From an uncultured Pelagibacteraceae bacterium (GTDB lineage: Bacteria; Pseudomonadota; Alphaproteobacteria; Pelagibacterales; AG-422-B15): 64,000 nucleotides of DNA. Shown here one piece after another: positions 34,131 to 44,088 of this stretch. The DNA lies in the NCBI GenBank assembly GCA_902564025.1, contig CACEZK010000005.1:1-64000 (forward strand), in the 5' to 3' direction. The notes beneath the pieces are model-generated. The model ran no database searches and was not told the origin of the DNA. It saw only the letters and a program-made list of their open reading frames with translations. The translations under genes and the position numbers were made by a program. Each line of letters begins with the position of its first letter. The stretch's first letter is position 1.

Positions 34131-36701
34131 ATGTCCGAAAAATATAATGCAAAAATAATTGAAAAAAAATGGCAGTCCTTTTGGAGTGAACACAAATTAT
34201 TTGAAAGCAAAATAATCGAAGGTAAAAAAAAATATTATATTCTTGAAATGTTTCCATATCCATCTGGAAAAATTCACATGGGTCATGTTCGTAACTATAC
34301 GTTAGGTGATGTAATCGCACGATACAAAAGGGCACAAGGGTTTAATGTAATGCATCCAATGGGGTGGGACGCATTTGGACTGCCAGCAGAGAACGCGGCG
34401 ATTGAAAATCAGACTTCACCGAAGACTTGGACATATGAGAATATCAATACAATGAAAATGCAGTTAAAGCAGATGGGGCTTTCAATTGATTGGTCAAGAG
34501 AAATTGCAACGTGTGATAAACTTTATTATCAAAATCAACAAAAGCTTTTTTTAAAATTTTACAGAAAAAATTTAATTTACAAAAAAGAGTCACTTGTAAA
34601 TTGGGATCCAGTTGAAAAGACAGTCCTAGCAAATGAACAGGTAATTGATGGTAAGGGTTGGAGGTCTGGAGCTGATGTTGAACAAAAAAAACTTTCTCAG
34701 TGGTTTTTTAAAATTACAGATTATGCAAACAGTCTTTTACAAGCGCTTGATAAGATGTCCGGCTGGCCAGATAAAGTGCGATTAATGCAAAAAAATTGGA
34801 TCGGAAAATCTTATGGTTGCGAAATTGATTTTGAAATTTTAACTGAAATTGAAGCATTTAAGGGTGAAAAATTAAGAATTTTTACGACTCGGCCTGATAC
34901 AATTTTTGGGGCTACTTTTTGTGCGCTGTCACCGTTTCACCCGATGGTGGACCGATTAGTTAGTAATAATAAACAACTTAGGGAAGCAGTTACTTCTTTG
35001 AGGTCACAAAAAGTGAGTGAAGAAACAATTGCGAAAAACGAAAAAGTCGGCATTCAAACAGATTTATTTATTAAACATCCTTTTATTGAAAATAAAAAAC
35101 TACCGGTTTTCATAGCAAACTTCATATTGATGGAATATGGATCTGGAGCTATTTATGGATGCCCTGCACATGATCAGAGAGATTTAGATTTTGCTTACAA
35201 ATATAATCTAGAAATCATTCAAGTAATTGATCCGTGTGATCAAACAAAGTTAGACAAAAAAATTGCATATACAGGTAATGGTAAACTTATCAATTCTGAA
35301 TTCTTAAATAATCTATCAATTGAAGATGCTAAGAGTGAAATCATAAAAAGAATTGAGAAGCTAAATCTTGGAAAAAAAACTACGAACTTTAGGCTTCGTG
35401 ACTGGGGAGTTTCTAGGCAAAGATATTGGGGCTGTCCAATCCCAATAATGTACAGAGAAGACGGTAAGGTAATTGAGGTTCCAGAGGAGCTTTTGCCGTT
35501 AGAATTACCAGAAGATATTGACTTAGATGTTCCAGGAAATCCACTCGATAATCATCCTACCTGGAAATACACAAAATGTCCTGAAACAGGTATGAAAGCT
35601 GTAAGGGAGACAGATACCCTTGATACCTTTGTGGACTCAGCATGGTATTTTTTGAGATTCTGTTCACCCCAAGAAATTGAGAAACCATTTAATAATAATG
35701 AAGTAAATTACTGGATGCCTGTGGACCAGTATGTTGGTGGAGTCGAACATGCGATTTTGCATCTTCTATACTCACGATTTTTTACAAAGGCCTTAGACAT
35801 AAAAGGAATTGAGGAGCCATTTAGTAGCTTATTTACACAAGGGATGGTTTGCCACAATACTTTTCAAAATGAGTCGATGGCATGGGTTTACCCAAGAGAT
35901 GTCGAAAAAAAGAATAATGGATATTATCAAATATCAACTGGCGAGAAAGTTACAATCGGTGATATTGAATCAATGTCAAAATCGAAAAAAAATGTAATTG
36001 ACCCAGAGTCAATTATTAACGCGTATGGTGCCGACTCAGCCAGATGGTTTATGCTATCGGATAGTCCGCCAGAAAAAGACATAAATTGGACTGACTCAGG
36101 AATTAATGGAGCATGGAAAATATGCCAAAAAATCTGGACTTTAGTTCGAAAAAACCGCGATAACTTTACCCAAGATATTCAGTCATGTGTCCCAAATTTT
36201 CAAGGTAGAAACTTAGATTTTATAAAATCTATTCACCACAACCTTAATTTAATTACACAAAGCATTGAAAAATTTCAGATGAATGTTGCTATAGCGAAAG
36301 TTTTTGAAATGGTTAATGCAATTTCAAAGTTTGAAATTCAGAATATACAAGATAGAAAAGCAATATATGAGTCATTAAATATTTTGATGAGGGTAATTGA
36401 ACCAATGGTGCCTCATTTAGCGGAAGAATGTTGGGCAGTTTCTGGAAGGAAAGACTCTATTACAAATCAACCATGGCCAAAGGTGAATGTCCAATATTTA
36501 GAAAACGATGAAGTTACCATTGTTGTTCAAATTAACGGTAAAAGAAGAGGTGAAATTATTGTCTCGAGAGATATTTCTGAAAATGAAATAAAAAAAGAAA
36601 TTCAAAACATTAAAAATATTAAAGATGCATTATCGGGAAAAAATATACTAAGATCAATCTATGTTCCAAATAAAATATTAAATATTGTCCTCGCCAAATG
36701 A
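34131..36701 (+). CDS. leuS: Leucyl-tRNA synthetase
   Basis: Class Ia synthetase, 856 aa. The HIGH motif appears as HMGH in [19 protein letters not shown], the editing domain includes [13 protein letters not shown], and KMSKS appears as MSKSKKN near residue 620. ATG 34131 is used; a TTG immediately precedes it. It ends in an ATGA overlap with the TPR-sulfotransferase gene. Confidence 0.97.
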   Translation: MSEKYNAKIIEKKWQSFWSEHKLFESKIIEGKKKYYILEMFPYPSGKIHMGHVRNYTLGDVIARYKRAQGFNVMHPMGWDAFGLPAENAAIENQTSPKTWTYENINTMKMQLKQMGLSIDWSREIATCDKLYYQNQQKLFLKFYRKNLIYKKESLVNWDPVEKTVLANEQVIDGKGWRSGADVEQKKLSQWFFKITDYANSLLQALDKMSGWPDKVRLMQKNWIGKSYGCEIDFEILTEIEAFKGEKLRIFTTRPDTIFGATFCALSPFHPMVDRLVSNNKQLREAVTSLRSQKVSEETIAKNEKVGIQTDLFIKHPFIENKKLPVFIANFILMEYGSGAIYGCPAHDQRDLDFAYKYNLEIIQVIDPCDQTKLDKKIAYTGNGKLINSEFLNNLSIEDAKSEIIKRIEKLNLGKKTTNFRLRDWGVSRQRYWGCPIPIMYREDGKVIEVPEELLPLELPEDIDLDVPGNPLDNHPTWKYTKCPETGMKAVRETDTLDTFVDSAWYFLRFCSPQEIEKPFNNNEVNYWMPVDQYVGGVEHAILHLLYSRFFTKALDIKGIEEPFSSLFTQGMVCHNTFQNESMAWVYPRDVEKKNNGYYQISTGEKVTIGDIESMSKSKKNVIDPESIINAYGADSARWFMLSDSPPEKDINWTDSGINGAWKICQKIWTLVRKNRDNFTQDIQSCVPNFQGRNLDFIKSIHHNLNLITQSIEKFQMNVAIAKVFEMVNAISKFEIQNIQDRKAIYESLNILMRVIEPMVPHLAEECWAVSGRKDSITNQPWPKVNVQYLENDEVTIVVQINGKRRGEIIVSRDISENEIKKEIQNIKNIKDALSGKNILRSIYVPNKILNIVLAK

Positions 36702-38404
36702 ATAGACACGAACGAAGAAAACAAAAAAAAAATAATAAAGCTTACCAAACAATAAATACGGAATTGCTTGAAGGAATAAATCAGCATACCCAAAAAAATT
36801 TTAAGAAGGCTGAAACTTTGTACAACAAAGTTCTTTCAGCTGAACCTAAAAACTACGAAGCTTTAAGACACCTTGGTATTCTTTATCAAGATTTAGAACA
36901 ATATGAGAAAGCATATAATTATTTCATACAAGCATTAAAAATTAATCCGAATGGTTTCCAGGCCTTGAGCAACTTGGCAACAATACATATGCTAAATAAA
37001 AATTATGAACTAGCACATAAATGCCTTATTAAATCATTTGAAATCAATTCCAACTATGTACCTACAATAAATAATTTGGCAGGATATTATCATAAAGTTA
37101 ATGATTCAAAAAATGCACTTTATTATTCTCAATTATCAATCAATATTCAACCAAACAACCCACTCGCATTAAATCAATATGCAAAGGCCTTGATCATTAA
37201 TAATCAACCTGAAAAGGCAATTGATTTATTAAAACAGCTAAATAAACAAAGTCCTGACGACGATAGTTATAGGCATAACTTATCTACAGCTTATAGAGAA
37301 ATAGGAGAGTTTGAAGAAGCAAATAAGTTATCAGCTGAGGGATTTAAAAAAGACTATAAAAATATCTCATACTTTCTAGGTTATACTAAAGACAAAGATA
37401 ATGTTTTGACCGCTGAGCAAGTAAAGTATTATGATCAATTAATACAAAAAGAGAGTATTAATTTAGATGATAAAGCACTGATATGTCATGCTTTTTTTGA
37501 GTATTTTAAGAATAAAAAAAACTTCGATAAGGCAGGCGCATACCTAATAAATGGCAATGATGCTCAATATGCGATTAAATCGTTTGACATTGATGCAGAA
37601 AAAAAATTTTTCGATATATTAAAATCTGCTTTTTCGAAAAAAATAGATTTTGTTTGTGACGAACATATAAAAAAACAAATACCTGTTTTTATATGTGGAA
37701 TGCCAAGATCAGGTACTACACTTTGCGAACAAATACTATCTTCTCATTCAAAGATTACAGGTGCAGGTGAGCTCGATTATCTTGCTGAGGTTTTAAACAT
37801 TCGTCTTATCCAACCAAATAAAATGCAAATAAATACCTTTGAAAAAAATTTAAAAAGTAGAAAATTTTTAAAATCTGCTCGAGATGATTATATCGAAAAA
37901 ATATCCCACAAAGATAAAAATGACTCTATTTATATTTGTGATAAAATGCCTCATAATTTTATCTTCATTGGATTAATTAAATTAATATTACCTGAGGCAA
38001 AAATAATTTACTGTAAAAGAAGTCTCATGGATAATTGCTTCTCGCTTTACTCACACAAATTTGTCGAAGTTTCTCATCAATATTCATACAATCAAAAAAT
38101 ATTAGTAAAATACTATAAACTTCATCAAGAAATGATGGAATTTTGGTTAGACGACTATTCTGAAGATATTTTTATATTAGATAATGAAGAATTAGTTAAT
38201 AATCAGGAATTTGTTTCGAAAAAATTGATTGATTTTTGTCAAATCGAATGGGAAGAAAAATGTTTAGAATTTCACAAAAATAAAAGGCAGGTCAGGACAG
38301 CTAGTATCGAGCAAGTAAGGAAACCTATAAACAATAAATCAATTGGAGCTTGGAAAAAATATGAAAAATATTTATCAGAGATGTTATTTGAGGCAAATGC
38401 ATGA
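36698..38404 (+). CDS. TPR-repeat protein with C-terminal sulfotransferase domain
   Basis: A 568-aa two-domain protein. Residues about 15-225 contain six or so TPR units (for example [44 protein letters not shown]). Residues about 328-560 form a Sulfotransfer_3-type domain with the PAPS 5'-phosphosulfate loop [14 protein letters not shown] near 329-342 and the 3'-phosphate region [14 protein letters not shown]. These fusions occur in several bacteria; the acceptor (sugar, lipid or protein) is unknown. It overlaps leuS and lptE by 4 nt each, so it is fully built into the leuS-lptE-holA operon. Confidence 0.87.
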   Translation: MNRHERRKQKKNNKAYQTINTELLEGINQHTQKNFKKAETLYNKVLSAEPKNYEALRHLGILYQDLEQYEKAYNYFIQALKINPNGFQALSNLATIHMLNKNYELAHKCLIKSFEINSNYVPTINNLAGYYHKVNDSKNALYYSQLSINIQPNNPLALNQYAKALIINNQPEKAIDLLKQLNKQSPDDDSYRHNLSTAYREIGEFEEANKLSAEGFKKDYKNISYFLGYTKDKDNVLTAEQVKYYDQLIQKESINLDDKALICHAFFEYFKNKKNFDKAGAYLINGNDAQYAIKSFDIDAEKKFFDILKSAFSKKIDFVCDEHIKKQIPVFICGMPRSGTTLCEQILSSHSKITGAGELDYLAEVLNIRLIQPNKMQINTFEKNLKSRKFLKSARDDYIEKISHKDKNDSIYICDKMPHNFIFIGLIKLILPEAKIIYCKRSLMDNCFSLYSHKFVEVSHQYSYNQKILVKYYKLHQEMMEFWLDDYSEDIFILDNEELVNNQEFVSKKLIDFCQIEWEEKCLEFHKNKRQVRTASIEQVRKPINNKSIGAWKKYEKYLSEMLFEANA

Positions 38405-38871
38405 ATAAGATCTTTACCATTTTGCTGACGTTCGTAATCTGCACGAGTTGTGGTTTTAAACCAATTTATAAAATTTCAGATAATATTTCAAATTCTGTTA
38501 GTTACTCAGTTAAAATTATTAATGAAGTATCAAGAGAGATTGAAGATGAAATAAACACTAATATTTTATCAGGTGAGAGCCAAAAGTACACTGTCCTACT
38601 TATGATAAGTGAGGATTTAACTCCTTTAATTATTAACACTAATGGGACAATAGCGAAGTATAGAATTGAAGTAGCAATTGGCTATGAACTCATAGACTCA
38701 GATAGCAATGAGTCAATTTCTGTTGGTACTACAAGGGGATATGCGCAGTATGATGTTGTTGAATCGGAGGTTAGTAATGAAGATACCAGAAAAAGTATGA
38801 CGAAAATTGCAACAAAAAATGCGCTTCAAATTATGACTTCCAGAATACAAAGTCGCATTTCTAAACAATGA
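38401..38871 (+). CDS. lptE: LPS-assembly lipoprotein LptE
   Basis: Plugs the LptD barrel that inserts LPS into the outer membrane. The 156-aa protein has lipobox VICTSCGFKPIY (Cys17), with GFxPxY right after it as in LptE family members. The remainder is divergent, as usual. The position between leuS and holA is canonical. It implies that the organism makes LPS. Confidence 0.9.
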   Translation: MNKIFTILLTFVICTSCGFKPIYKISDNISNSVSYSVKIINEVSREIEDEINTNILSGESQKYTVLLMISEDLTPLIINTNGTIAKYRIEVAIGYELIDSDSNESISVGTTRGYAQYDVVESEVSNEDTRKSMTKIATKNALQIMTSRIQSRISKQ

Positions 38872-39893
38872 TTATCAAGGAACATCAGATAAAAAAAATT
38901 ATTGATGAAAAAAATCAATTTTTGAGTTTTCTCATATATGGTCCTAATGAGGGGCTTGTGAGAGAACAGGTTGATAAAATAACTCATAATTACATTGATA
39001 AAAATGAATATGAGCGAATAAGTTTTAATGGCAAAGATCTCGATAATGATCCAACGTCTCTTGATGGAATAATCAGATCTGTTTCAATGTTTTATACAAA
39101 TAAGATCGTTATTGCAGATGCTATAAAAGACAAGCACATCAAAATTATTGAAGAGATTATTTTAAATGCGCCTCAACAAACAATTTTGATTATCAAAGAC
39201 GGTAATCTAAATAAATCCTCAAAAATAAGAAAGTTTTTTGAAAATGATAAAAAGTGCCTATCACTTGCATGTTATGAAGATGATAGCAGATCTATAATAA
39301 AAAATATTGATGAGTTTGTCGAAAGGAATCACTTTGATCTCAATAGAGATATTAAAAATTATCTTCTACAATCACTAAGTAATGATCGTATGATAAGCAG
39401 AGGTGAACTTGAGAAAATAGAAATATTTTTTTACAAATCAAAGACAAAAATTGAGTTAGATGATGTGAAAAAAATACTAAATGACTCAAGTTCTAATAAT
39501 TTAAATAAAATGAATGAGAATGTTATGTTTGGGAACACCTCTAAAAGTTCCAAAATAGTCAACAAACTATTGTCCGAGGGAACAAGTCCCATAAGCCTTA
39601 TAAGAAGTCTTATAAATTATTTATTGAGAATACAACAAACAAAGATAGAAATGAAAAAAGGTAACAACTTTGATATTTCAATAAAGATACTAAGACCTCC
39701 TGTTTTCTGGAAAGATAAGGATAGTTTTCAAAAACATTGTTATAAATGGCCCTTGCAAGGTATTGAGTCAAATCTTAACAAGCTTTTGGAAACTGAAATT
39801 GCATGTAAGTTAAATAGTAAATTAGCTATTTTTAATTGTGAGAAATCAATACTATTAATTGCAAACAATGGGAAACAATATTTTAAAAATTAA
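38868..39893 (+). CDS. holA: DNA polymerase III delta subunit
   Basis: Clamp-loader subunit that opens the beta clamp. 341 aa, full length. N-terminal FLIYGPNEGLVREQVDKI, then LNKSSKIRKFFEND and a helical C-terminal collar with SPISLIRSLINYLLRIQ. Highly divergent, but the fold pattern and the lptE-holA gene order identify it. The stop is shared as TTAA with convergent parB. Confidence 0.92.
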   Translation: MIIKEHQIKKIIDEKNQFLSFLIYGPNEGLVREQVDKITHNYIDKNEYERISFNGKDLDNDPTSLDGIIRSVSMFYTNKIVIADAIKDKHIKIIEEIILNAPQQTILIIKDGNLNKSSKIRKFFENDKKCLSLACYEDDSRSIIKNIDEFVERNHFDLNRDIKNYLLQSLSNDRMISRGELEKIEIFFYKSKTKIELDDVKKILNDSSSNNLNKMNENVMFGNTSKSSKIVNKLLSEGTSPISLIRSLINYLLRIQQTKIEMKKGNNFDISIKILRPPVFWKDKDSFQKHCYKWPLQGIESNLNKLLETEIACKLNSKLAIFNCEKSILLIANNGKQYFKN

Positions 39894-40750
39894 TTTTTTA
39901 ATTTAGTAGTTATCAATTCTAATTGATCAAGCGATTTATATTCTATTTTTATTGAACCACCTTTTTTCCCCTTGTGATCAATCGTTACATTGAGCCCAAG
40001 CTTTGCGGTTAAATTATTTTCCAAATCAATAGTATCTGGATCTTTTAATTTTACCTTTTTAATTCCTGGCTTTTTCTGTTTTGCAAGGTCTTCTGCGGCT
40101 CTTACGCTTAAATTTTCACTAACAATTTTTTCTGCTAATTTTTCTGGAAAAGCACTGTTCATAATTGCGCGAGCGTGACCTGATGAAATTTTTCCCTCTG
40201 ATATCATATCTTGAATTGACTGAGGCAACCCAAGGAGTCTGATTATGTTCGCAATATGACTTCTGCTTTTACCAACAATTTCTGCTAGAACTTCTTGGGT
40301 GTGACCGTGATTTTCAATTAATCTTTTATATCCAGCGGCTTCTTCAATTGGTGATAGATCAGAACGTTGTACATTTTCAATGATTGCTATTTCTAAAGCT
40401 TCCACATCGTTTAGATTCCTTACAACAGCAGGAATCTCATGGAGTTGCGCAATCTGTGCTGCTCTCCATCTTCTTTCTCCAGCAATTATTTCGTAAGTTC
40501 CAGACTCTTTAGGTGAAGGTCTGACTAATATTGGCTGAACAAGTCCTTTTGATTTTATTGATTCAGCTAATTCATTAATACTGCTTTTATCAAATAATCT
40601 TCGAGGCTGGGAAGGACTTGGTTTAAGGTTTGCTATTGAGATTTTTGTTTCTTCATTTGAAATTTTATTTTGGTTTGAAATATCTTTTGTATCACCCATA
40701 AGAGATGAGAGACCACGACCTAAACCTTTCTTTGAAATTGATGAACTCAT
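39890..40750 (-). CDS. parB: Chromosome partitioning protein ParB
   Basis: CTP-dependent DNA clamp that loads at parS. 286 aa: N-terminal KKGLGRGLSSLMGD, ParB/Srx domain with PSPSQPRRLF, SIKSKGLVQPILVRP and GERRWRAAQIAQL (CTP-binding box), helix-turn-helix GHTQEVLAEIVGKSRSHIANIIRLL, and a C-terminal dimerisation region. It overlaps parA by one base (TAATG). Its target site, a perfect parS, is 1.4 kb away inside rsmG. Confidence 0.97.
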   Translation of the reverse strand: MSSSISKKGLGRGLSSLMGDTKDISNQNKISNEETKISIANLKPSPSQPRRLFDKSSINELAESIKSKGLVQPILVRPSPKESGTYEIIAGERRWRAAQIAQLHEIPAVVRNLNDVEALEIAIIENVQRSDLSPIEEAAGYKRLIENHGHTQEVLAEIVGKSRSHIANIIRLLGLPQSIQDMISEGKISSGHARAIMNSAFPEKLAEKIVSENLSVRAAEDLAKQKKPGIKKVKLKDPDTIDLENNLTAKLGLNVTIDHKGKKGGSIKIEYKSLDQLELITTKLKN

Positions 40751-41538
40751 TAAGCTGCCTCCTGTTCTTTATTTTGTCTTATGATCTCATCAGCTAATCT
40801 TAAATATGCCTGGCTACCTGCAGCTTTTTGATCATAGATTAGAGCAGGCATTCCAAACGAAGGTGCTTCTGAAACTCTTACGTTGCGAGGTATAATCGTT
40901 TCATATACCTGCTGACTTAAATGTTTTTTAACATCATCAGCAACTTGTGATGAAAGTTTATTTCTTCCATCAAACATTGTTAAAACTATCCCGTCGATTG
41001 TTAATTTTTGATTAAGATTTTGTTTTACCCTTTCAATTGTTTTTATTAATTGACTAAGACCTTCCAATGCAAAAAATTCACATTGAAGCGGAACGATAAT
41101 TGAGTCCGCCGCAGTCATTGCCATGACAGTGAGCAGACTTAAAGCTGGTGGGCAATCGATAAAAACAAAACTAAAATCATTTAATGAGTTTTGGTCAGTT
41201 AAAATTTTTTTAAGAGTAAAAGCTCTATCGTTTACTTCGGCTAGTTCAGGTTCTATGCCTGATAGGTCCACAGTAGATGGTATAATTTTTAAATTTTCAA
41301 TTTCTGTATTTTGAATTGCATCTAATAAATTGCATTGAGATGCAAGAACTTCATAGATTGAGTTTGTTCTCTTTTGATAATCTATACCCAATCCTGTACT
41401 AGCGTTTCCTTGTGGATCGAGATCAATAATTAGAACTTTTTCCCCAATCGCAGCCAAGGCTGTGGATAAGTTTATAGCAGTGGTAGTTTTTCCCACTCCA
41501 CCTTTCTGATTTGATATTGCTATTATTTTATTTTTCAT
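40750..41538 (-). CDS. parA: Chromosome partitioning ATPase ParA
   Basis: Deviant Walker-A ATPase that moves ParB-parS complexes. 262 aa with NQKGGVGKTTTAINLSTALA at the N terminus, LIIDLDPQGNASTGLG, DCPPALSLLT and PRNVRVSEAPSFGMP. One-base overlaps join it to rsmG upstream and parB downstream, giving a rigid rsmG-parA-parB operon. Confidence 0.97.
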   Translation of the reverse strand: MKNKIIAISNQKGGVGKTTTAINLSTALAAIGEKVLIIDLDPQGNASTGLGIDYQKRTNSIYEVLASQCNLLDAIQNTEIENLKIIPSTVDLSGIEPELAEVNDRAFTLKKILTDQNSLNDFSFVFIDCPPALSLLTVMAMTAADSIIVPLQCEFFALEGLSQLIKTIERVKQNLNQKLTIDGIVLTMFDGRNKLSSQVADDVKKHLSQQVYETIIPRNVRVSEAPSFGMPALIYDQKAAGSQAYLRLADEIIRQNKEQEAA

Positions 41539-42161
41539 TAAGTTATTGATTTTATTATATTTTTTAATTCCAAAATAAAAGAACCTTTTTCTTTTTCATT
41601 TTCGTGCAATACATGAGTAAAATTCCAACATTTAGTAGCTTGCACAATCTCTTCATCTATATGTACACCTTTATGCAGAAGCAATGTAGTGTTTTTTTTG
41701 CATATATTATAACTAATTGATAATAAATGGTTTAATTGACTGACTGCTCTTGCTAAAATGATATCAAATTTTTTATTTTCAATTTTTTCAGCTTTGATGG
41801 GAATCACTTCAGTGTTTTTGAGATCTAGTTTAACAATACATTTATTAAGAAATGATACTCTTTTAGATCTATTCTCGCATAAAAAAACCTTATTTTTTGA
41901 GCCAAATAATAACGAAACTGGTATACCCGGAAGGCCAGGACCACTTCCAATATCAATAATATGATTTCCACTGTTAGTTATAAATTGAGCTAATCTCAGA
42001 GAATCATAAAAATGTCTTGTCCAAATAAAATTCCTATCATTCTTTGATATTAAATTTTGGTTTTCTGCCAAAATCATTTCCCTAAATTCAGCCAATTTTT
42101 CAATTGTTTCACGTGAAACATTTGGCAAGAGCTCTTTTAGAGCATCAGGCGAATCAATCAT
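41538..42161 (-). CDS. rsmG: 16S rRNA (guanine527-N7)-methyltransferase RsmG
   Basis: Methylates G527 of 16S rRNA using SAM. 207 aa: NVSRETIEKLAEF near the N terminus, HFYDSLRLAQF, DIGSGPGLPGIPVSLLF (SAM site), ILARAVSQLNHLL. Its codons 14-19 coincide with a perfect parS palindrome, so the DNA is both coding and centromeric. It starts 10 bases downstream of the mnmG stop. Confidence 0.96.
   Translation of the reverse strand: MIDSPDALKELLPNVSRETIEKLAEFREMILAENQNLISKNDRNFIWTRHFYDSLRLAQFITNSGNHIIDIGSGPGLPGIPVSLLFGSKNKVFLCENRSKRVSFLNKCIVKLDLKNTEVIPIKAEKIENKKFDIILARAVSQLNHLLSISYNICKKNTTLLLHKGVHIDEEIVQATKCWNFTHVLHENEKEKGSFILELKNIIKSIT
42105..42120. other. parS centromere site
   Basis: TGTTTCACGTGAAACA, an exact match to the 16-bp bacterial parS consensus, lying within the 5' part of rsmG (encoding the NVSRET region) and next to parAB. 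ParB should nucleate here and spread over the neighbouring DNA. It is about 10 kb from the oriC candidate, as is normal for parS. Confidence 0.96.
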
Positions 42162-42171
42162 TATTTAGATA

Positions 42172-44040
42172 TTAAGCTAATTTTTGAGATTTAGCTTTGG
42201 TTTTAATATACGATAAAATAACACTAAGAGCTGCAGGTGTAACACCATCAATTCTTGACGCTTGAGATAAGTTTTTAGGCTTAATTTTTGTAAGTTTTTC
42301 AATAATTTCTGTTGATAAACTGGGAATTAATTCGTAATTAAGATTAGTGGGAATTTCAACTTTTTCTTCTTTAGTAAGTGAAATGATCTCACTTTCTTGC
42401 TTTTTAAGATAACCTTTGTAATGAGCCTCTGTTGTTATTTGATCAAGAATTTCACTACTATATTTTTTAAGGTTTAAATCAAAGATCTCATCTATTTTAT
42501 CAACATCGATGTTAGGGTAAGCTAGTAAGTCAAAAGCTGATCTTTTTTTGCCATCTTGATTAATTTGAACTCCAATTTTTGAAAGTGCATTAGGCGTAAC
42601 ATATTGATTTTGTACAATTTTATTTACTTTGTCTAGTTCAACTTTTTTAGCTAAATATTTTTGATATCTATCAGCGTCAACTAACCCTAAATTATAGCCA
42701 ATTTCAGTTAATCGTAGATCTGCATTATCTGCTCGCAATAAAAGTCTGTATTCTGCTCTAGAAGTGAACATTCTATAGGGTTCGGTAACCCCCTTTAGGG
42801 TTAGGTCGTCAATCATTACTCCTATATATGAATCGTTTCTTGAAAAAATATGTTCTTTATTACTTAGGGAGATTGCAGCATTCAAACCTGCTACAAGTCC
42901 TTGCGCTGCAGCTTCCTCGTAACCCGTTGTTCCATTTATTTGCCCAGCAAGATACAAACCTTTTATTTTTTTGGTTTCCAACGTTTGATAAAGTTCTTGA
43001 GGGTCAATAAAATCATATTCAATAGCGTAGCCATGCCTTACTATTTTTGCATTCTCTAAACCATTGATTTTACTTATAAATTCGTCCTGAACATCAGGTG
43101 GAAGTGAAGTTGAGATACCATTTGGATATATCAAATCACTATCCAGTCCTTCTGGTTCTAAAAAAATTTGATGTCTCAATTTATCTGCAAATTTAACTAC
43201 TTTGTCCTCTAGTGAAGGGCAATATCTTGGCCCTGTACCGCTAATTTGACCTGAGTAAATAGCTGATTTTGTTATGTTTTTTTGGATTATATTGTGAACG
43301 ACCTCGTTTGTATAAGTCATGTGGCACGGTAATTGTTCATTATGAGTTTTTGTGGTTAAGAATGAAAAGTAAGAGTGCTCATCGTCAGCTTCCTGTTTTT
43401 CAAGTTTAGAAAAGTCTATTGTATTTTTATCCAATCTGGCGGGTGTCCCGGTTTTTAGACGGCCAATATTAAAACCAGTTTTATAGAGTGAATTCGCAAG
43501 TCCTATTGAGGGTGAGTCACCGTGTCTTCCAGCTGGAATAGTTTTATCTCCCAAATGAATTAAGCCATTCAAAAATGTCCCAGTTGTAATAATGACTTTC
43601 TTAGTCGATATTTTTTTACCACTCGCACAAGTCACGCCTGCAATTTGTTTGTTGGTGTCAAAAATTAAATCTTCAACTGGATCAAATAAAAGATCTAGAT
43701 TTTCTGTATTTTGTATCTCTTCTTGCATATGTTTTTTATAGAGCTTTCTATCTGATTGAGCTCTTGGTCCTCTTACTGCAGGGCCTTTGGTTCTATTTAA
43801 TAATCTGTATTGAATACTTGATAAATCGGCTATACGCCCCATTATTCCATCCAGTGCATCGATTTCCCTTACTAAGTGACCTTTACCAAGACCGCCAATG
43901 GCTGGATTACAAGACATTTCACCAATAGTATCAAATTTATGGCTGATTAAGAGGGTTTTTGCACCAACACGTGCAGATGTAGTCGCAGCTTCACAACCCG
44001 CATGTCCTCCTCCAACTACTACAACATCATAATTAATCAT
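42172..44040 (-). CDS. mnmG: tRNA uridine-5-carboxymethylaminomethyl modification enzyme MnmG (GidA)
   Basis: FAD enzyme that, with MnmE, modifies U34 of tRNAs. 622 aa with GGGHAGCEAATTSAR at the N terminus, SCNPAIGGLGKGHLVREIDALDG, NRTKGPAVRGPRAQ, GRLKTGTPAR and YFSFL. The C-terminal MnmE-binding helical domain ends near SRIDGVTPAALSVILSY. The partner mnmE is immediately upstream. Confidence 0.97.
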   Translation of the reverse strand: MINYDVVVVGGGHAGCEAATTSARVGAKTLLISHKFDTIGEMSCNPAIGGLGKGHLVREIDALDGIMGRIADLSSIQYRLLNRTKGPAVRGPRAQSDRKLYKKHMQEEIQNTENLDLLFDPVEDLIFDTNKQIAGVTCASGKKISTKKVIITTGTFLNGLIHLGDKTIPAGRHGDSPSIGLANSLYKTGFNIGRLKTGTPARLDKNTIDFSKLEKQEADDEHSYFSFLTTKTHNEQLPCHMTYTNEVVHNIIQKNITKSAIYSGQISGTGPRYCPSLEDKVVKFADKLRHQIFLEPEGLDSDLIYPNGISTSLPPDVQDEFISKINGLENAKIVRHGYAIEYDFIDPQELYQTLETKKIKGLYLAGQINGTTGYEEAAAQGLVAGLNAAISLSNKEHIFSRNDSYIGVMIDDLTLKGVTEPYRMFTSRAEYRLLLRADNADLRLTEIGYNLGLVDADRYQKYLAKKVELDKVNKIVQNQYVTPNALSKIGVQINQDGKKRSAFDLLAYPNIDVDKIDEIFDLNLKKYSSEILDQITTEAHYKGYLKKQESEIISLTKEEKVEIPTNLNYELIPSLSTEIIEKLTKIKPKNLSQASRIDGVTPAALSVILSYIKTKAKSQKLA

Positions 44041-44043
44041 GAA

Positions 44044-44064
44044 TAAGTTAATTAAATTAACTTA
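44044..44064. repeat. Inverted repeat just upstream of mnmG
   Basis: TAAGTTAAT-TAA-ATTAACTTA, a perfect 9-bp inverted repeat in the 48-bp mnmE-mnmG gap, ending three bases before the mnmG ATG. As RNA it could mask the translation start. It is entirely A/T except two G-C pairs, so it would be weak and may be chance. Confidence 0.3.
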
Positions 44065-44088
44065 GACTAATTGCAATCAATTATTTTT

